Shown here: positions 33,465-45,011 of the stretch, piece after piece
Position numbering within the stretch: position 1 is the first letter of the stretch
How the letters are laid out: the number at the start of each line of letters is the position of its first letter
From: Ceratodon purpureus
Lineage: Eukaryota > Streptophyta > Bryopsida > Pseudoditrichales > Ditrichaceae
Direction: 5' to 3'
DNA length: 64,000 bases
Assembly: GCA_014871385.1 (NCBI GenBank)
Contig: CM026426.1
Location: 51,239,238 to 51,303,237 of the forward strand
Notes under the pieces: model-generated
The model's input: only the letters and a program-made list of their open reading frames with translations
The model's database searches: none
What the model was told of the DNA's origin: nothing
Made by a program: the position numbers and the translations under genes

Positions 33465-36400
33465 CGCCACGCACAAGTACCATGTGAAGCAACTCCATCT
33501 GATCGCAGGCCATCATATTGTTGCTCCCGTGGCTAGCCCAAACAAATTGGGGTCGAATTGCACTCTCAAAAGAGAGACAAATGTTGGCCGACTCACTTTG
33601 CAACCAAGGACAACTCAGCAAAATCCGAACTTACTGGGCAGCCAAAGAACTGAGCTACCAAGTGAAGTCAAGGACGGCGGTGCAACTTGGAGATTTAGCA
33701 GGTAAGTAGGACGAGAGCAATATAGAATAGATAGACACTAGAATAGAACTCACTCTCTCATTTTGGAGTTGAGTCCCCGCCTTAAGGATTCCTTATGTAC
33801 TCTGTCCAACGCCTCTTGCTACGCCCCTCCAAACTTTGGACTCCATAGCCGACCTATTCTGATTAGTATATTGCTTGTTCCTCGCATGATCTCTTCTCGT
33901 CAACACACCCTGTTTGTTTACTACTATTCTAAAGTATACGTGGTCTCTCTCGGACTCCAAGGCTCGCTGCTAACTAAATACTAGAGTATTATTTGACCCA
34001 AAGGCCACCATACTTGCTTGGTTAGTTATTAGGTTTGTCTCACCGACTACCAAGACAGACCAGTACGCCACGGCCTAACCCTCTCACAAGTAGAAAGCTT
34101 CTCTTTCTCCGCATAGTAATAGCATCGCCCCTTGTAGCAAACATTATCTCCTCCTTAATACTTAGTCCTACCCGCCCTTTAACATTCACCTACCTAAAAT
34201 ACTCCTAACTGATCACCTTCCCGGCCTTCCTTTAGTCTCCTGATTTTTGGACATCTCCATGTCCTACTCTAGACCAGTAGGCTATATTAAATTTAACTAT
34301 TCTTGTCCATGCATCTTAAGAAAAAAAACATTATAAATTTATAATTAAATAAGTATATTTTTTTTTAAAGAATAAAAAAAATTCTCAAATTTTGTCAATA
34401 TCTAAATTTTTTCCAAATATTGATCTTAAAAATTATATACTTTCTACTCAGTATTCCTAGCTCACAATATTGCTCTGCTGCCTTCTCTACAATTCCTTGT
34501 ATACAATTACTATGTAATAATTCAAACTTTTAATTCAAATTTACTGCGCATAGCATTTGTATGACCACATTCAGTATTTCCAACCTTTAATTAAAATCTA
34601 CAATACCTTAAAGCTAAAATCATATTTCTCATTAGTGCCCCTCTACCCACACTGTCAACCACCATATTTTATGTTCAAAATATACTCTTCAAACTCCATT
34701 CCATCACTTTCCATACATTATTGAATTTGAAATTTTTTGTATCCAATGGACCCTTTGTTATTATTTTAATTCCTAAACTATTGAATTCCAATTTTTCATC
34801 CATTTTATTATCATCCGTTCACCATTTCTAATTTTAAAATAAAAATTTATACTTCTCTATCATACTAAACAAACGTCCAACTTCATTTTATTTTATTTCA
34901 ATTCTGATTTATTATCTTCTTTACACTTTTGAACTTCCAAAAGTTAGTACTCCACTAGGTAGTAGAACCCTACTTTTGAATTCTTGATATTTAGAAATCC
35001 ACACACGTAATTTTATTCCTATGTATGTACCTCAAGCTTTTATTTCTAACTTACTTATAAAATTTTATTTTCATCACCACAGTCGCTATCTTTGACATTT
35101 AACATAACCTACCATGTTCCACCTCATAATTCAAATTTTTCTATATCCCCCTCTACCAATGCTTGTAACCCACATGTTTTACATTCAAAATTTAATATCT
35201 AACACCTCTCTCATTATTTTCTATATACCCTTGTATTTTCAAATCTTAGAACCCAATAGATCCTTTATTGTAATTCTAATTCTTGAACCATCATATTTCA
35301 ATATCTCATTCAATATATATCAAGATTTGTCCACCATTTCCATTTTTTTAAATAAAAAATTATACTTTAATTACCCTTCTAAATTAATGTCCTCCTTCAT
35401 CTTGTTTTATTTAATTTTGAATTTACAAATCTAGTCTCCTTTCATTCATTACTTTCGTGACCTCTATTTTTATATTTCTTGAATTTGATTCTTCTTTTGA
35501 AATCTCAAGTATCCTTTTCTATTTTGTTTTGGGTCCATCTCTCCCTTATCACATCCTTCTACAACCTCCCCACATACAGACATTCATTCCTTTGTTCTTC
35601 TCCAAAACCCAATTTTCTATTACTACCCCGACAATATAATTAAAAACTTGAATGGGGAAATAATAAAATCAATACATGAAAATCATGTTCCGATATAGTC
35701 CCTCTTTCCAAAGTAAACCCGGTCCTTCCAACCAGAGAAAATTTTAGGACATTCCTTCCACTTTAAATAGACATGTATGAAATTTCCCAATTTGAACAGC
35801 ATGTACAAGATTGTAGGTTCAAAAATATAAGCTCTCGTGTCGTCAAGGAGAAGAGGCAGTTGGAAAGGGAACGGAGCTAGGTAGGAAGAAAGGTCAGGGA
35901 GGGATGGGAGTGTAGAGTGAAGAAGTGGGAGAATTTGGCTTTGACCGTTTGCTTGTCAGTCAGTAGTTGTTGACCGTCAATGGATAGCAATGAACGTGTG
36001 ATGGCGTGAGCGCAGTGTGCGCCGGTCATGAGATCGTTCGGATAGTGGTTGCCTACGGATCCAACAATCACAACTAATGGGTTGACGACTACGGCTAGCT
36101 ATGTTGCATGGCCGCCTTAGAGCGGGCGCGCCCATTGCTATGGCTAGCTACGCTGCATGGCCGCCTTCCAATTAAGCAAAACAAACAAGGAGGGCCGCCA
36201 TCAAACGGTCGTAGATGAAATGCTGTCGTTAGCCACGCGCGACATCATAAAAGGCTAGTCTCTCAACATTTTCCTACACAAGAGGGAGCAAGCTAGTTGC
36301 TTTAGCATTTTCTGCTAAATCACTTGCATCCCGTTGAATGTGAAGGCTATTTCACATATTATTGCTAGTGTAGTCTCAAGAGCAAAATTTTATTGCTAGG

Positions 36401-39400
36401 CAATCAATCGTTGTAATGAACGTGCTAGAACTCCAAATAAAAAGGCAGAAATGGATTAGAAGACAATATACGATCGAGATTGTGTTGCTGAGAACAGATG
36501 GCAAGATGAGGAGGAGAATTATAGACATGCACCACATGCAAAAAATGCGTAAAAATGAAGCATCTTATGAAGTTGTGGCTAATACATGTAGTAGAAAGAC
36601 ATGGCCCGGCCCGTGAAGGTGCAACATCTGCTTGTCAAAATACACATTTTTGCACTTAAATATCATGAGGTTACCACTCCAACCAACATGTAGAACAACA
36701 AACCAGAGATGATGTTATATTCAAATATGGCAATGATGTGGGCAAAATTTGTTTGTACAAGATGATTGATTGGAGTAGAGTGATAATACTCAATGTGCAC
36801 CTGATATATAGGAGCCAACATTTTATCAAGACCATATGGCAAGAGGGTAGTGAGTATGAGCCTCATTGGTCAAACAAAAAGCTCCACCAAATTTAAATGT
36901 TGAGGGAGGAGCTAGGGCATTAGCCCCAAATTATGTTAGGAATTTTTACAACAACTACCACCATAGCTATGATCACGGCGACGCTCTAGCAACATCCGGT
37001 CCAAGAAGTGGCTCATTGTGCTATTGCCACGGAGGTGGCAATCACAAGACAAGTAGCAACACTCGTCTTGGCTATTAAAATCCATGTGTCGTGCCATCAA
37101 GTGGATCAAAAACTCCAACACATATATGAGACGCTAATTACGGATCTTCTACAAATTTCTCAAGGAAGAGATGAAGATCACTATACTCAAACCACTCTGC
37201 TTGTACCATTTCACAAATACGGCATCAAAAAGTATTGAAATGATGATATACAGCCATCAACATTTTGCAATCGCAACGAGGATGAATCTCCTATATTCTT
37301 TATGAAAATGGAAGAGGCCACTATTTGCAGTAGACAAGATTACATCCTCCACTCTCAAATGATAGACACGGCATTTGAAGTAGGAAAATAGAAGCTTGAG
37401 GGAATTAGCTTCAAGAAGGAACTATTATGATGGCGTTGGACCTAGCCGAAGACATGGTAGCAATAGAGAAGACAAGTAGTCGTAGATGCGCAAGTTTTCA
37501 GAAGTTACTTAATGAACACAGGATGACGTGTAGGACAATTTCGTAGGATTACCATAATGAACGACAATGCCGATTTTGTGCATTTTTGGTAATTTATATA
37601 ATCTTTTTGTAGCATATATTTATGTGTACCTTGCAGCCTTGGGTGTGAAAGGCTGAAATGTTTTTACAAATATATAATAAAACATATCTGTATTGCTAAT
37701 ATTTGCAGGTCTGTATGTGAAGATTTGTTTCATCCATTTTGATGATTCAAGGAATTGATACAAGATCCCATGTTGTATAGAAACTTGAAAAAAATTAAAT
37801 TGAAAAGAATTTCTTGCAATGTCATTGCAAAGTTAAAGTTAAGCTTTTTGAAAGAAATATGAGAAGGAAGAGTTCTTAAAGAAGTTTTGCACTTTATGAA
37901 TATTACTTACGGGTTATTTCAAACTTGAGGATTTTCAACTTCCATCCCTCATTTACTTTACATTCTTGAGCAATCAATCTTCATAGTAAAAATTGTCTTC
38001 TATTGAAAATTATTAAATTAGAACGATCTTATTTTAAATCATCTCTACTATGCCTCGTATGTAATTCATATGTACGTATCCAAAAATTCTAATTCTAATT
38101 ACTATGCATCGTATTCGTATGACCACATTCAATATCTCCAATATATATTTTTAATCTACAGTATTCCAAAGCTTTATACACAGTTATCCATATCATCCTT
38201 TAACCCACATTTGCAACTATCATATTTTATATTCAAAGCAATACTACTTTGTTTGAACTTAAATGTATTAAAATTAAAATTTGTAGTATTTTTTTTGAAA
38301 TTTATTTTTGTAATGAAAATGTATTTTGAAATTTAATTATTTAATTCAAACTTAATGCTTCTTAGAGTAATTTTGCTTTTAATTTTTAATTTAAAGTTCT
38401 TTATATATTCATTTTCTGTTAAATTTCTAGTTTTTAATCTTTATTTTTATTTTTTATTTTTTAAATTTGTACATGTATTATTCGTTTTTCATTTATATAT
38501 TTTTTAAGTATATAAATGAAAAAATATATAAATTAAATTTTATATTAAATTTATATTAAATTTATATTAAATTTCATGATTATCAAATAATAATTTTCTA
38601 TTTAAAATGTGGTTCCTAATTTCTGATGTTTTTTTAAAAACATGTTATAAAAACCATGATCAGAACAAGGCTTTTTCATCAAGAGATGCTTGTATCTAAT
38701 ATTCAAGGAAAACGGTTTTTGGTGTTTGTCATGTGAGCTCAATGGGAGGTTTTTTTATTAAGGGTTTTGTGTTTGGAGATGGTTGGAAGGAATTTGTCAA
38801 TGATTAGAAGTTGGAAAAGGGGACATTGTTTTGTTTGCACTTGTTGTACCATAAGAATCTTAAGTAAATGTTTTTGATAAATTATGGCATCGATAAGTTG
38901 CATGTGGGGACCATTAGAACCATGAGCAATTACATTTACGAAAATGATGATTAAGCTGAAGTCTGAGAAATAAAGTTACATAATTTTTTTTAAAAGAACA
39001 TTTACAAAAATGTCTAGAGTTTAGCTCACTATGAGCTACGTACTATCATGAGATTGTTCTATTTTTCTTAGGATTGCTAACCCCACAAACATTGTAAGAG
39101 ACGCCCATGTTTTTTTGTAGAAACTGCCATGTCTTCTAAAATGTGATTGAATAGCGGATCATCCTCGGACATACAAGAGACTCCCATTCTGTTTGTCTCT
39201 ACATAATCTCTAAGGTTCCCATTAGCAACCACTCTGACCAAGTTTGACAATCAAAGAGCCAAAACGGACATAAGGTAACAATCTTCATCATCCTTTTTGA
39301 TCCAGGATTTAACGATAACAACATTGCTAGACTTATTACAAATGCTTTTCTTTGGACCATCATTAATTAGATTGGTGTTGTCTACGATGTAGGTACCACT

Positions 39401-39900
39401 CTATTCAAAAGAATTGATGCCAGCGGTCAAAAAAATATAGGCTTTTCTCCATCTAGGTACTTTAAGAAGGAACAACAAGATGTTTCAATTCATTTAACAC
39501 TATATTCATTAATTTGGGAAAAGTGTGCAATTTTGGGACATTGCAAAGAATTTGCAAATTAAGTTTTAATAAAGAGAATGCAATAATCCATTCTGCCAAT
39601 TATAGCAATGAATAGTATTGAAAATAGACATTGTGTTCTTATTGGAGACAAAATGCACTCTAGAATTTTGAAATGATGAACATGTAAATCCGAATTCATG
39701 AAACTATACTCAAAGAGGGGACAATTTATATTCCAAACAAATGTCTATTAATATAATATTATAGGAGTTTACAATTAGGATTCCCAAAAATATACTAGCT
39801 CAACTGCAAGTTTTTTTTATAAAAATCGGATAACTACAAAGTACGGTGCCCTACTTTGGATTAGTATCCACTAATGTAACACCTATTCCCTCTTCTACTT
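33465..39900. other. Long AT-rich region, no gene supported
   Basis: No coding exon is convincing. The first about 600 bp may include the 3' flank or LTR of the retroelement fragment that ends at 33464, but no repeat partner is present to prove it. A direct repeat of ctagctaygytgcatggccg (28 bp with flanks) lies at about 36092-36117 and 36142-36169. Most of 34300-35640 and 37560-39900 is AT-rich with homopolymer runs. Weak protein-like segments at 36866-37240 are in shifting frames. Confidence 0.5.
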
Positions 39901-40305
39901 CTAGAAGTTGTCAGACCAGTGGGCAATTCCTGCAACCGCAGCAAGTCTTCTCTCCTCAATAATTTTCATCAAAGCATCCCTGTTTGATCTAGAACTTCCT
40001 GAAGGCATAGGACCTACCACCCTAACTCGTGACAGTACTCCGTTTGTAGGTTGTCTCCCTGGAAACTTGGTGTACATATGACCAAAGAAAGTTGAATTAA
40101 CTTCAGCATACGCCTGAACTATATTCCGTAGATTTCGTGCATGCTTGGAACGATAGAGCTTACTATTCACAACACCTACTTCCAAGTCTCATGGATGTGA
40201 ATAGTCCATGGCTGGTAGAATATACTGTTTACGCATGCCATGTCGTTCTCCTCGATTGCCAGAATGCATATGTGGAGGAATGTGAGAAACCTTGAGTCCC
40301 ATTCC
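39901..40305 (-). pseudogene. Terminal exon of an unknown conserved-looking gene
   Basis: After a TCTCAG acceptor (exon start 40305), one frame runs 134 codons to the stop at 39901, with a single TGA at 40189-40191. Landmarks are GMGLKVSHIPPHMHSGNRG, KQYILPAMDYSHP, SKHARNLRNIVQAYAEVNST and RRLAAVAGIAHWSDNF at the end. Composition and splice site look like a real host exon, but I do not recognise the family. The TGA suggests a Trp codon lost by one G-to-A change. Nearby upstream exons are not identified. Confidence 0.45.
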
Positions 40306-41055
40306 CTGAGAAATGCGAAACAGGTGTCAATACAGGCACGACAAATTTACATAATTGACAAGTTCAAAAATTCTTTATTCCAGGTAGCACTTTGCAGGAA
40401 ATCATTACAACGAGCGGCACCAAACGGTTATCACTACCCGCCATGGCCTGTATCACAAAATTAAGGTGACCTCCTTTATTCTAAAATTCTAATACAACAC
40501 AAATTGCAACATCAATGGAACTCAAAGGCAACGACGAACACTCCTGTTCACTTCAAGATTAGACTTTAACGTTATCAACACCAGCTGACGGCGATTGTTG
40601 CATGTTGGAGAGGGAGATTGTTCTGTGTAAAACTACAATCCAATTAGCTGATAGGCTTCTTTGGTGTTCATTGCATAGAATGCTACGAACCCTAACCTCG
40701 GTAATTATTCGGCAACCTTTTATTTGGTAGTACAAAATGAGTCTCCTATAAACTAAAGCACAATCTTCAACATGCACATATGTCATGGACTTCCGCTTAC
40801 TCAAACTTTGTACATGGAAGACAAAATATACATTTAATTCCCCATCCTGGATGGAAGAACTCAAAAAATCAAAACTCTTGTAAACAAGTGTCAAAGAACA
40901 ATCTAATACTCAAGAATTTACTAAAGGCCGCGACTTTTACTTAAAGAGTATTCACAAAATGTTGGACTATATAGACTGCGTTCCCGATTGTCAAAACCAG
41001 TAAATGCATCAAAAATCCGCTAGCATTAAGGTTAGATCCTAATGTAAGCTTCCAA

Positions 41056-43699
41056 CTACAACCTCTTCCGATCAATTCGCTCTAGGAAGGCCTTGTTTGG
41101 TCCTATACGTCTAGTGTACGGTTCAAGGGACTTTGCTATTCGACTATCCTTGGAGATTGGATTCTGAGCTGAAACTCTGAATCCGTCCCCATCCTCTAAT
41201 AAATCCTCTATGAATCTGTAAACAGGAAAATCCGACAGACTCAAGGACTTGAAGATCTTAATGTCCTTCATCATATCGCTATTCTCATCCAATATGCTGC
41301 GCTAAGGATAGGGGAAAATACAATTCTCCCGAGGATTGAAGAAGCATTTAAGCGGACTGTCGTCTATGATAACAGTGTTTTCTTCAGAAGGAACGAAGCC
41401 CCCTAGATCTATACCCCATTCTAACCTCCATAATAGCGGCAATTCCTTAAAGAATTCTTCATGGGAACCCTGCTCTGACCGATACATCTTATTCTCGACT
41501 TCATGTTTCAAGGTAGTGCAATGTCTCTGGGACAACAAAAACGATGGCTTACACTCCCCGAACAACCAAGAGACGATTGGAGTAGCCATATCTTGCCCCA
41601 TGCACGTCCACACACCCACATGTGCTACAGCCAAGAGCGATCGTAGAAACTGTCGCACGTTTGGCCTAGCGGTAACGAGTCTAAACTATTCCTTCTCCAA
41701 AGCCTTTATAAGGGCCGGCAGCTCGTACTGCATTTCCGCCTTGGTGCTTACATAAGTATCTGCAGAAATGTCCTTTTTCTTTAAACTCACGAATTCAATA
41801 TTGCAAAGGACATGGTTCAAGTCAAAAATGAGAAGTCTCGTCCTATGTTTCAGCGCGGGTGCCTCTCTTATTTTTCTGCCTTCTCCTAGGCGCACCTGCT
41901 GAGATCAGAACGAGGAACAAACCATCACTATCATGACACCAAATATTGAAGTATATGACCAAAAAATTTCCATTAATAAATTCAGCTCAAAACAATCCAG
42001 AATTGTAGTGGACCACAGAATAAATTCAGGACTAGGTCGCCCTGACTGCTACCTACGTTGTTTTCCACCTCTATCAGTAGAGCGAGTCCGGTGCATCAGA
42101 GTGGGGGGGGGGGGGGGGGTTGATTCATCCCCCACATTCAATAAACCGCCTTCACACGCTATCACGATATCGCCAATACACTTGTAAACCAAAGCTGGCC
42201 TTGAACTTCTCTAAAGACAAGTAACGAAAAATATTACACAATGACTCAATGAGCTACTTAAAAGTAAAGCCAAATACTTATATATGTTGACAATATAAGA
42301 TACCACAAATGCACAATCAGAGGATACAGAAAACTACTCCAAGCTGACAAACGAGACTAACTGGATAAAGTTTAGGATTAAGGTGGCCGCCTTAATCTCT
42401 AACGAAATTAGACTAGATTTGGCAGTATGTACACATGATTTACCAAAAACGAGAATGCATATTCAATTCAATATCAAGATACTAAAATCAACGCGATATC
42501 TCAATGCTCCGACGAAGCTATAAACCACGATAGAAGCGCATTGCACATACAAATAGTATAAACAAAAAGAACTGCCTTACCCTTATAGTGCATTATCATT
42601 GTCCAGGAATCATCGAATGTTGGAACCAAATAGGAGAGGAAACACAACCGATGATGGAGGAATGTCACAGATTCAGTCAACAAACAAATTCAGGTGGTCA
42701 CCTTAAATCGAGAACAAGGTAATTTGAAACAGCCAAATAAACGCACATCCACATGAACAGAATGAGAATTAACATCATCAAAACAATTTTCAATTCATCT
42801 ATGCACCTTTCATTGAAAAAGAAAATCACAAGCTTAATTGTCACAGCCAAAAGAAATCTTGCTACGACATTAAACTACCGTGACTTCATCCACTTCGAGT
42901 ATTCAACACGAACGTGGCATTTTGCATCAAAAGGAGCTAGACCGGGCACTTTGCCACGATTTTTACTCATGAACTCCGGAACGTCCTCCCTAGACTTGGC
43001 TAGATCGTGAATGAAAGGAAAACCGTGTCTCATTAGGCAAGAATGACGGTCCAGAGGGCCATGCCACAGTAACGTTAACAAAACGTATCCAGGCGAGGTG
43101 ATATTAATCTCCTGATTACAATCAATTAGGAGAGTGTTCGGTCGATTAGGGAGCTCCCCGCTCAGAGGAGCAGGGTCGAACTTCCACCGATGATCTCTTG
43201 TCCATAGAATGTCTTTGACCTCCTTCAAGAAGTAAACGTCTCCTCGACTTTTAAGTGACCCAGCAAGTAAAGGCCTCCTATGATTATGTCCACTTCTATC
43301 ACGCATAGGTCTCATCTCCCACCTAGAGAAAATTTTGCCCGGTCGCTTTCTACATTCCTGAAAAAGAAAATTACTGTTCTCCACGACACGATCATAAGGT
43401 TAATCCGCCCATACTATCGGAAACACGTTTTCAAGATCGCACAAACGTGACCAAAACTTCGTGAAGTTAGATCGTACTCGAACCAAATCACTTTTACCTA
43501 CCAACGTGACTGACACATCATCTAAGCAACAATCTTCCGGCCTGTGAACAAGTTCAGAGATTTCAGACTCCCCAATATTTTGGATGTAGGCCCACACTCT
43601 CTGAATTTCAAATACTACATTATATGTCTTCATTGCAGGGATTTTGAGGGCCGGTGCAATGGTGGGGGTAGATGCCACAGCGTCGATCCTAATCGACAA
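41056..43699 (-). pseudogene. FCP1/HAD-type phosphatase-like gene, broken
   Basis: Two long blocks lie on the minus strand. The downstream block (41895-41056) has the FCP1-type HAD fold. Motif I is LLIFDLNHVL (Asp at 41821-41823), then a RPNVRQFLRSLL helix, HVGVWT, SQRHCTTLKH, and the late motif VIIDDSPLK (41359-41364) followed by IFPYP. HAD phosphatases of this type remove phosphate from proteins such as the RNA polymerase II tail. The usual DxDxT reads DLNHV, with Asn at the second Asp, as in one plant subfamily that I recall. In-frame TAGs lie at 41686-41688 and 41302-41304. The upstream block (43699-42875) has one TAA (43400) and ends at a CACG/GTAGTT donor. I infer it is exon 1 of the same gene, across an intron of about 1 kb, with low certainty. 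Confidence 0.6.
42103..42119. repeat. 17-nt poly-G run
   Basis: An uninterrupted run of 17 G lies in the putative intron of the FCP1-like gene. Together with runs at 24119-24142 and 26212-26229 it is one of three long G/C homopolymers in the window. Confidence 0.9.
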
Positions 43700-44352
43700 T
43701 GCTGTTAACCGGAGAATTCTCCATCTCCCCTTTTCTAAGTTCCATTAGCCTGTTTTCAGTTTTCCATCCCTGGCTTCGACAATCATCCAGTCGGCTGGAT
43801 GAACTCTGTCACAGCCGACTTGGATGAACTCTGTTGTAGCCGACTGGATGATTTCCGCAGGACTCTTAAGGCAGGTTTTAGGGTTTCTGAGACCATTCCT
43901 CACTAGTGCACTCAGAGTTAGGAGAGACTGAGGAGACTTTATGAGCTACTGTACCATGATTTTGGGGCATTTTTGACCCTCTTTATACAGTTTTGACTCA
44001 CTTTTCCACTTCTTTTGAGTGTTTCCAACATTGTATGAGTGTTTCAGCACCTAAGTTAATTGGGTTTTTTGTAGGGTTTTGATGGGTTGTGAAGGCTAGG
44101 GTTTTATAGGAAATCCTCCCTTTACCATTGGCCACCATGCTCTAGTTCGTTCCATGTGAATCTCTTGCTGTTTGGGGGCTGTCCACACACTAGAAGGGTC
44201 AGAAAGTACACTCATTAGGGCTGCAGGGGTGCAGCAGGAGCTGTTACGACCTCCTAGTAGTGCTGATTGTTGTCAAATCTCAGTTCACAGGCTGCACAGT
44301 TTTGATTGGGTGTTGGGCGTCACTGCACGTGTCTGCATTGGGGGCAGGCTGC
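43700..44352. other. Flank of the nested retrotransposon, possible 5' part of element 2
   Basis: No gene is seen. At 43785-43860 a partly tandem unit repeats, built from gccgacttggatgaactctg and close variants. The AGCCGACT word is also very frequent in the gypsy element that starts beyond 53483. I therefore suspect this stretch is the 5' LTR or leader of that element, separated from it by the insertion at 44353. The start of such an LTR cannot be fixed because its partner lies outside the window. Confidence 0.35.
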
Positions 44353-44960
44353 TGTTAGCTGGGATTCTGAATGGAGTTGGTGGAAGGCTACGTGGTAAGA
44401 GAGGCTGGCTCGGTCACCAGGGAGTCGTGGTTTAGCGGGGCTTATAAGGGAAAAAGGGGGGAGAGTCTTGGGTATAGGGGAGGTCGAAGCTTGGTTATAG
44501 GTAATACCGTGGAGATCAGGATGTCCCAGTGCCCGGACGTTAACTACCAAGACCCCAACGCTGCCTGTCCGACTTAGGAAGGAGCGTATGGAAGAGGGAA
44601 AGACCAGGCCAAGCCAGCTAGGGTTGTCCCCGGACGACTGAGTTTCCAAAGCAGAACCAGGAGTGAACAAGCAACACAGAATAGAAGGGCAGAGATATAA
44701 AGGAGAGGTACGACATGCATCGGAGAGGAAGAGAAATGCTTAGTGTCCAGTTTAAGTCCTGGAGGGGAAGTACAAGAGAGCCATGGAACCAGCGTCTAGT
44801 TGCTACAGTGCGAGTAACCTAACCAAAACTACGACTGTCGCCCCTTTCGCTGCCTACGCTCTTATAGCCTGACTGTCCTAAATTCTCTCTTCGAACTCCC
44901 AGTCTGCACCGCTGTTTACTTCTTTGCCGTCTGCACTCCGAGTATCTTCAGGGCGTAACA
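44353..44960 (-). repeat. 3' LTR of element 1
   Basis: 608 bp. On the plus strand it runs TGTTAGCTGGG to CAGGGCGTAACA, so it has TG and CA ends on either strand. It matches 52875-53482 base for base as far as I can tell. Confidence 0.95.
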
Positions 44961-45011
44961 TTTTGCCATCCTTCGAAGATTGCAATCTGTCCGCAGATTG
45001 GCTGGGGTTGT

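Noticed and set aside
40380-40462. Third RPL3 relic (NGYHYPP near 40420)
   Set aside because: Only five to six residues match and flanking sequence does not follow RPL3.
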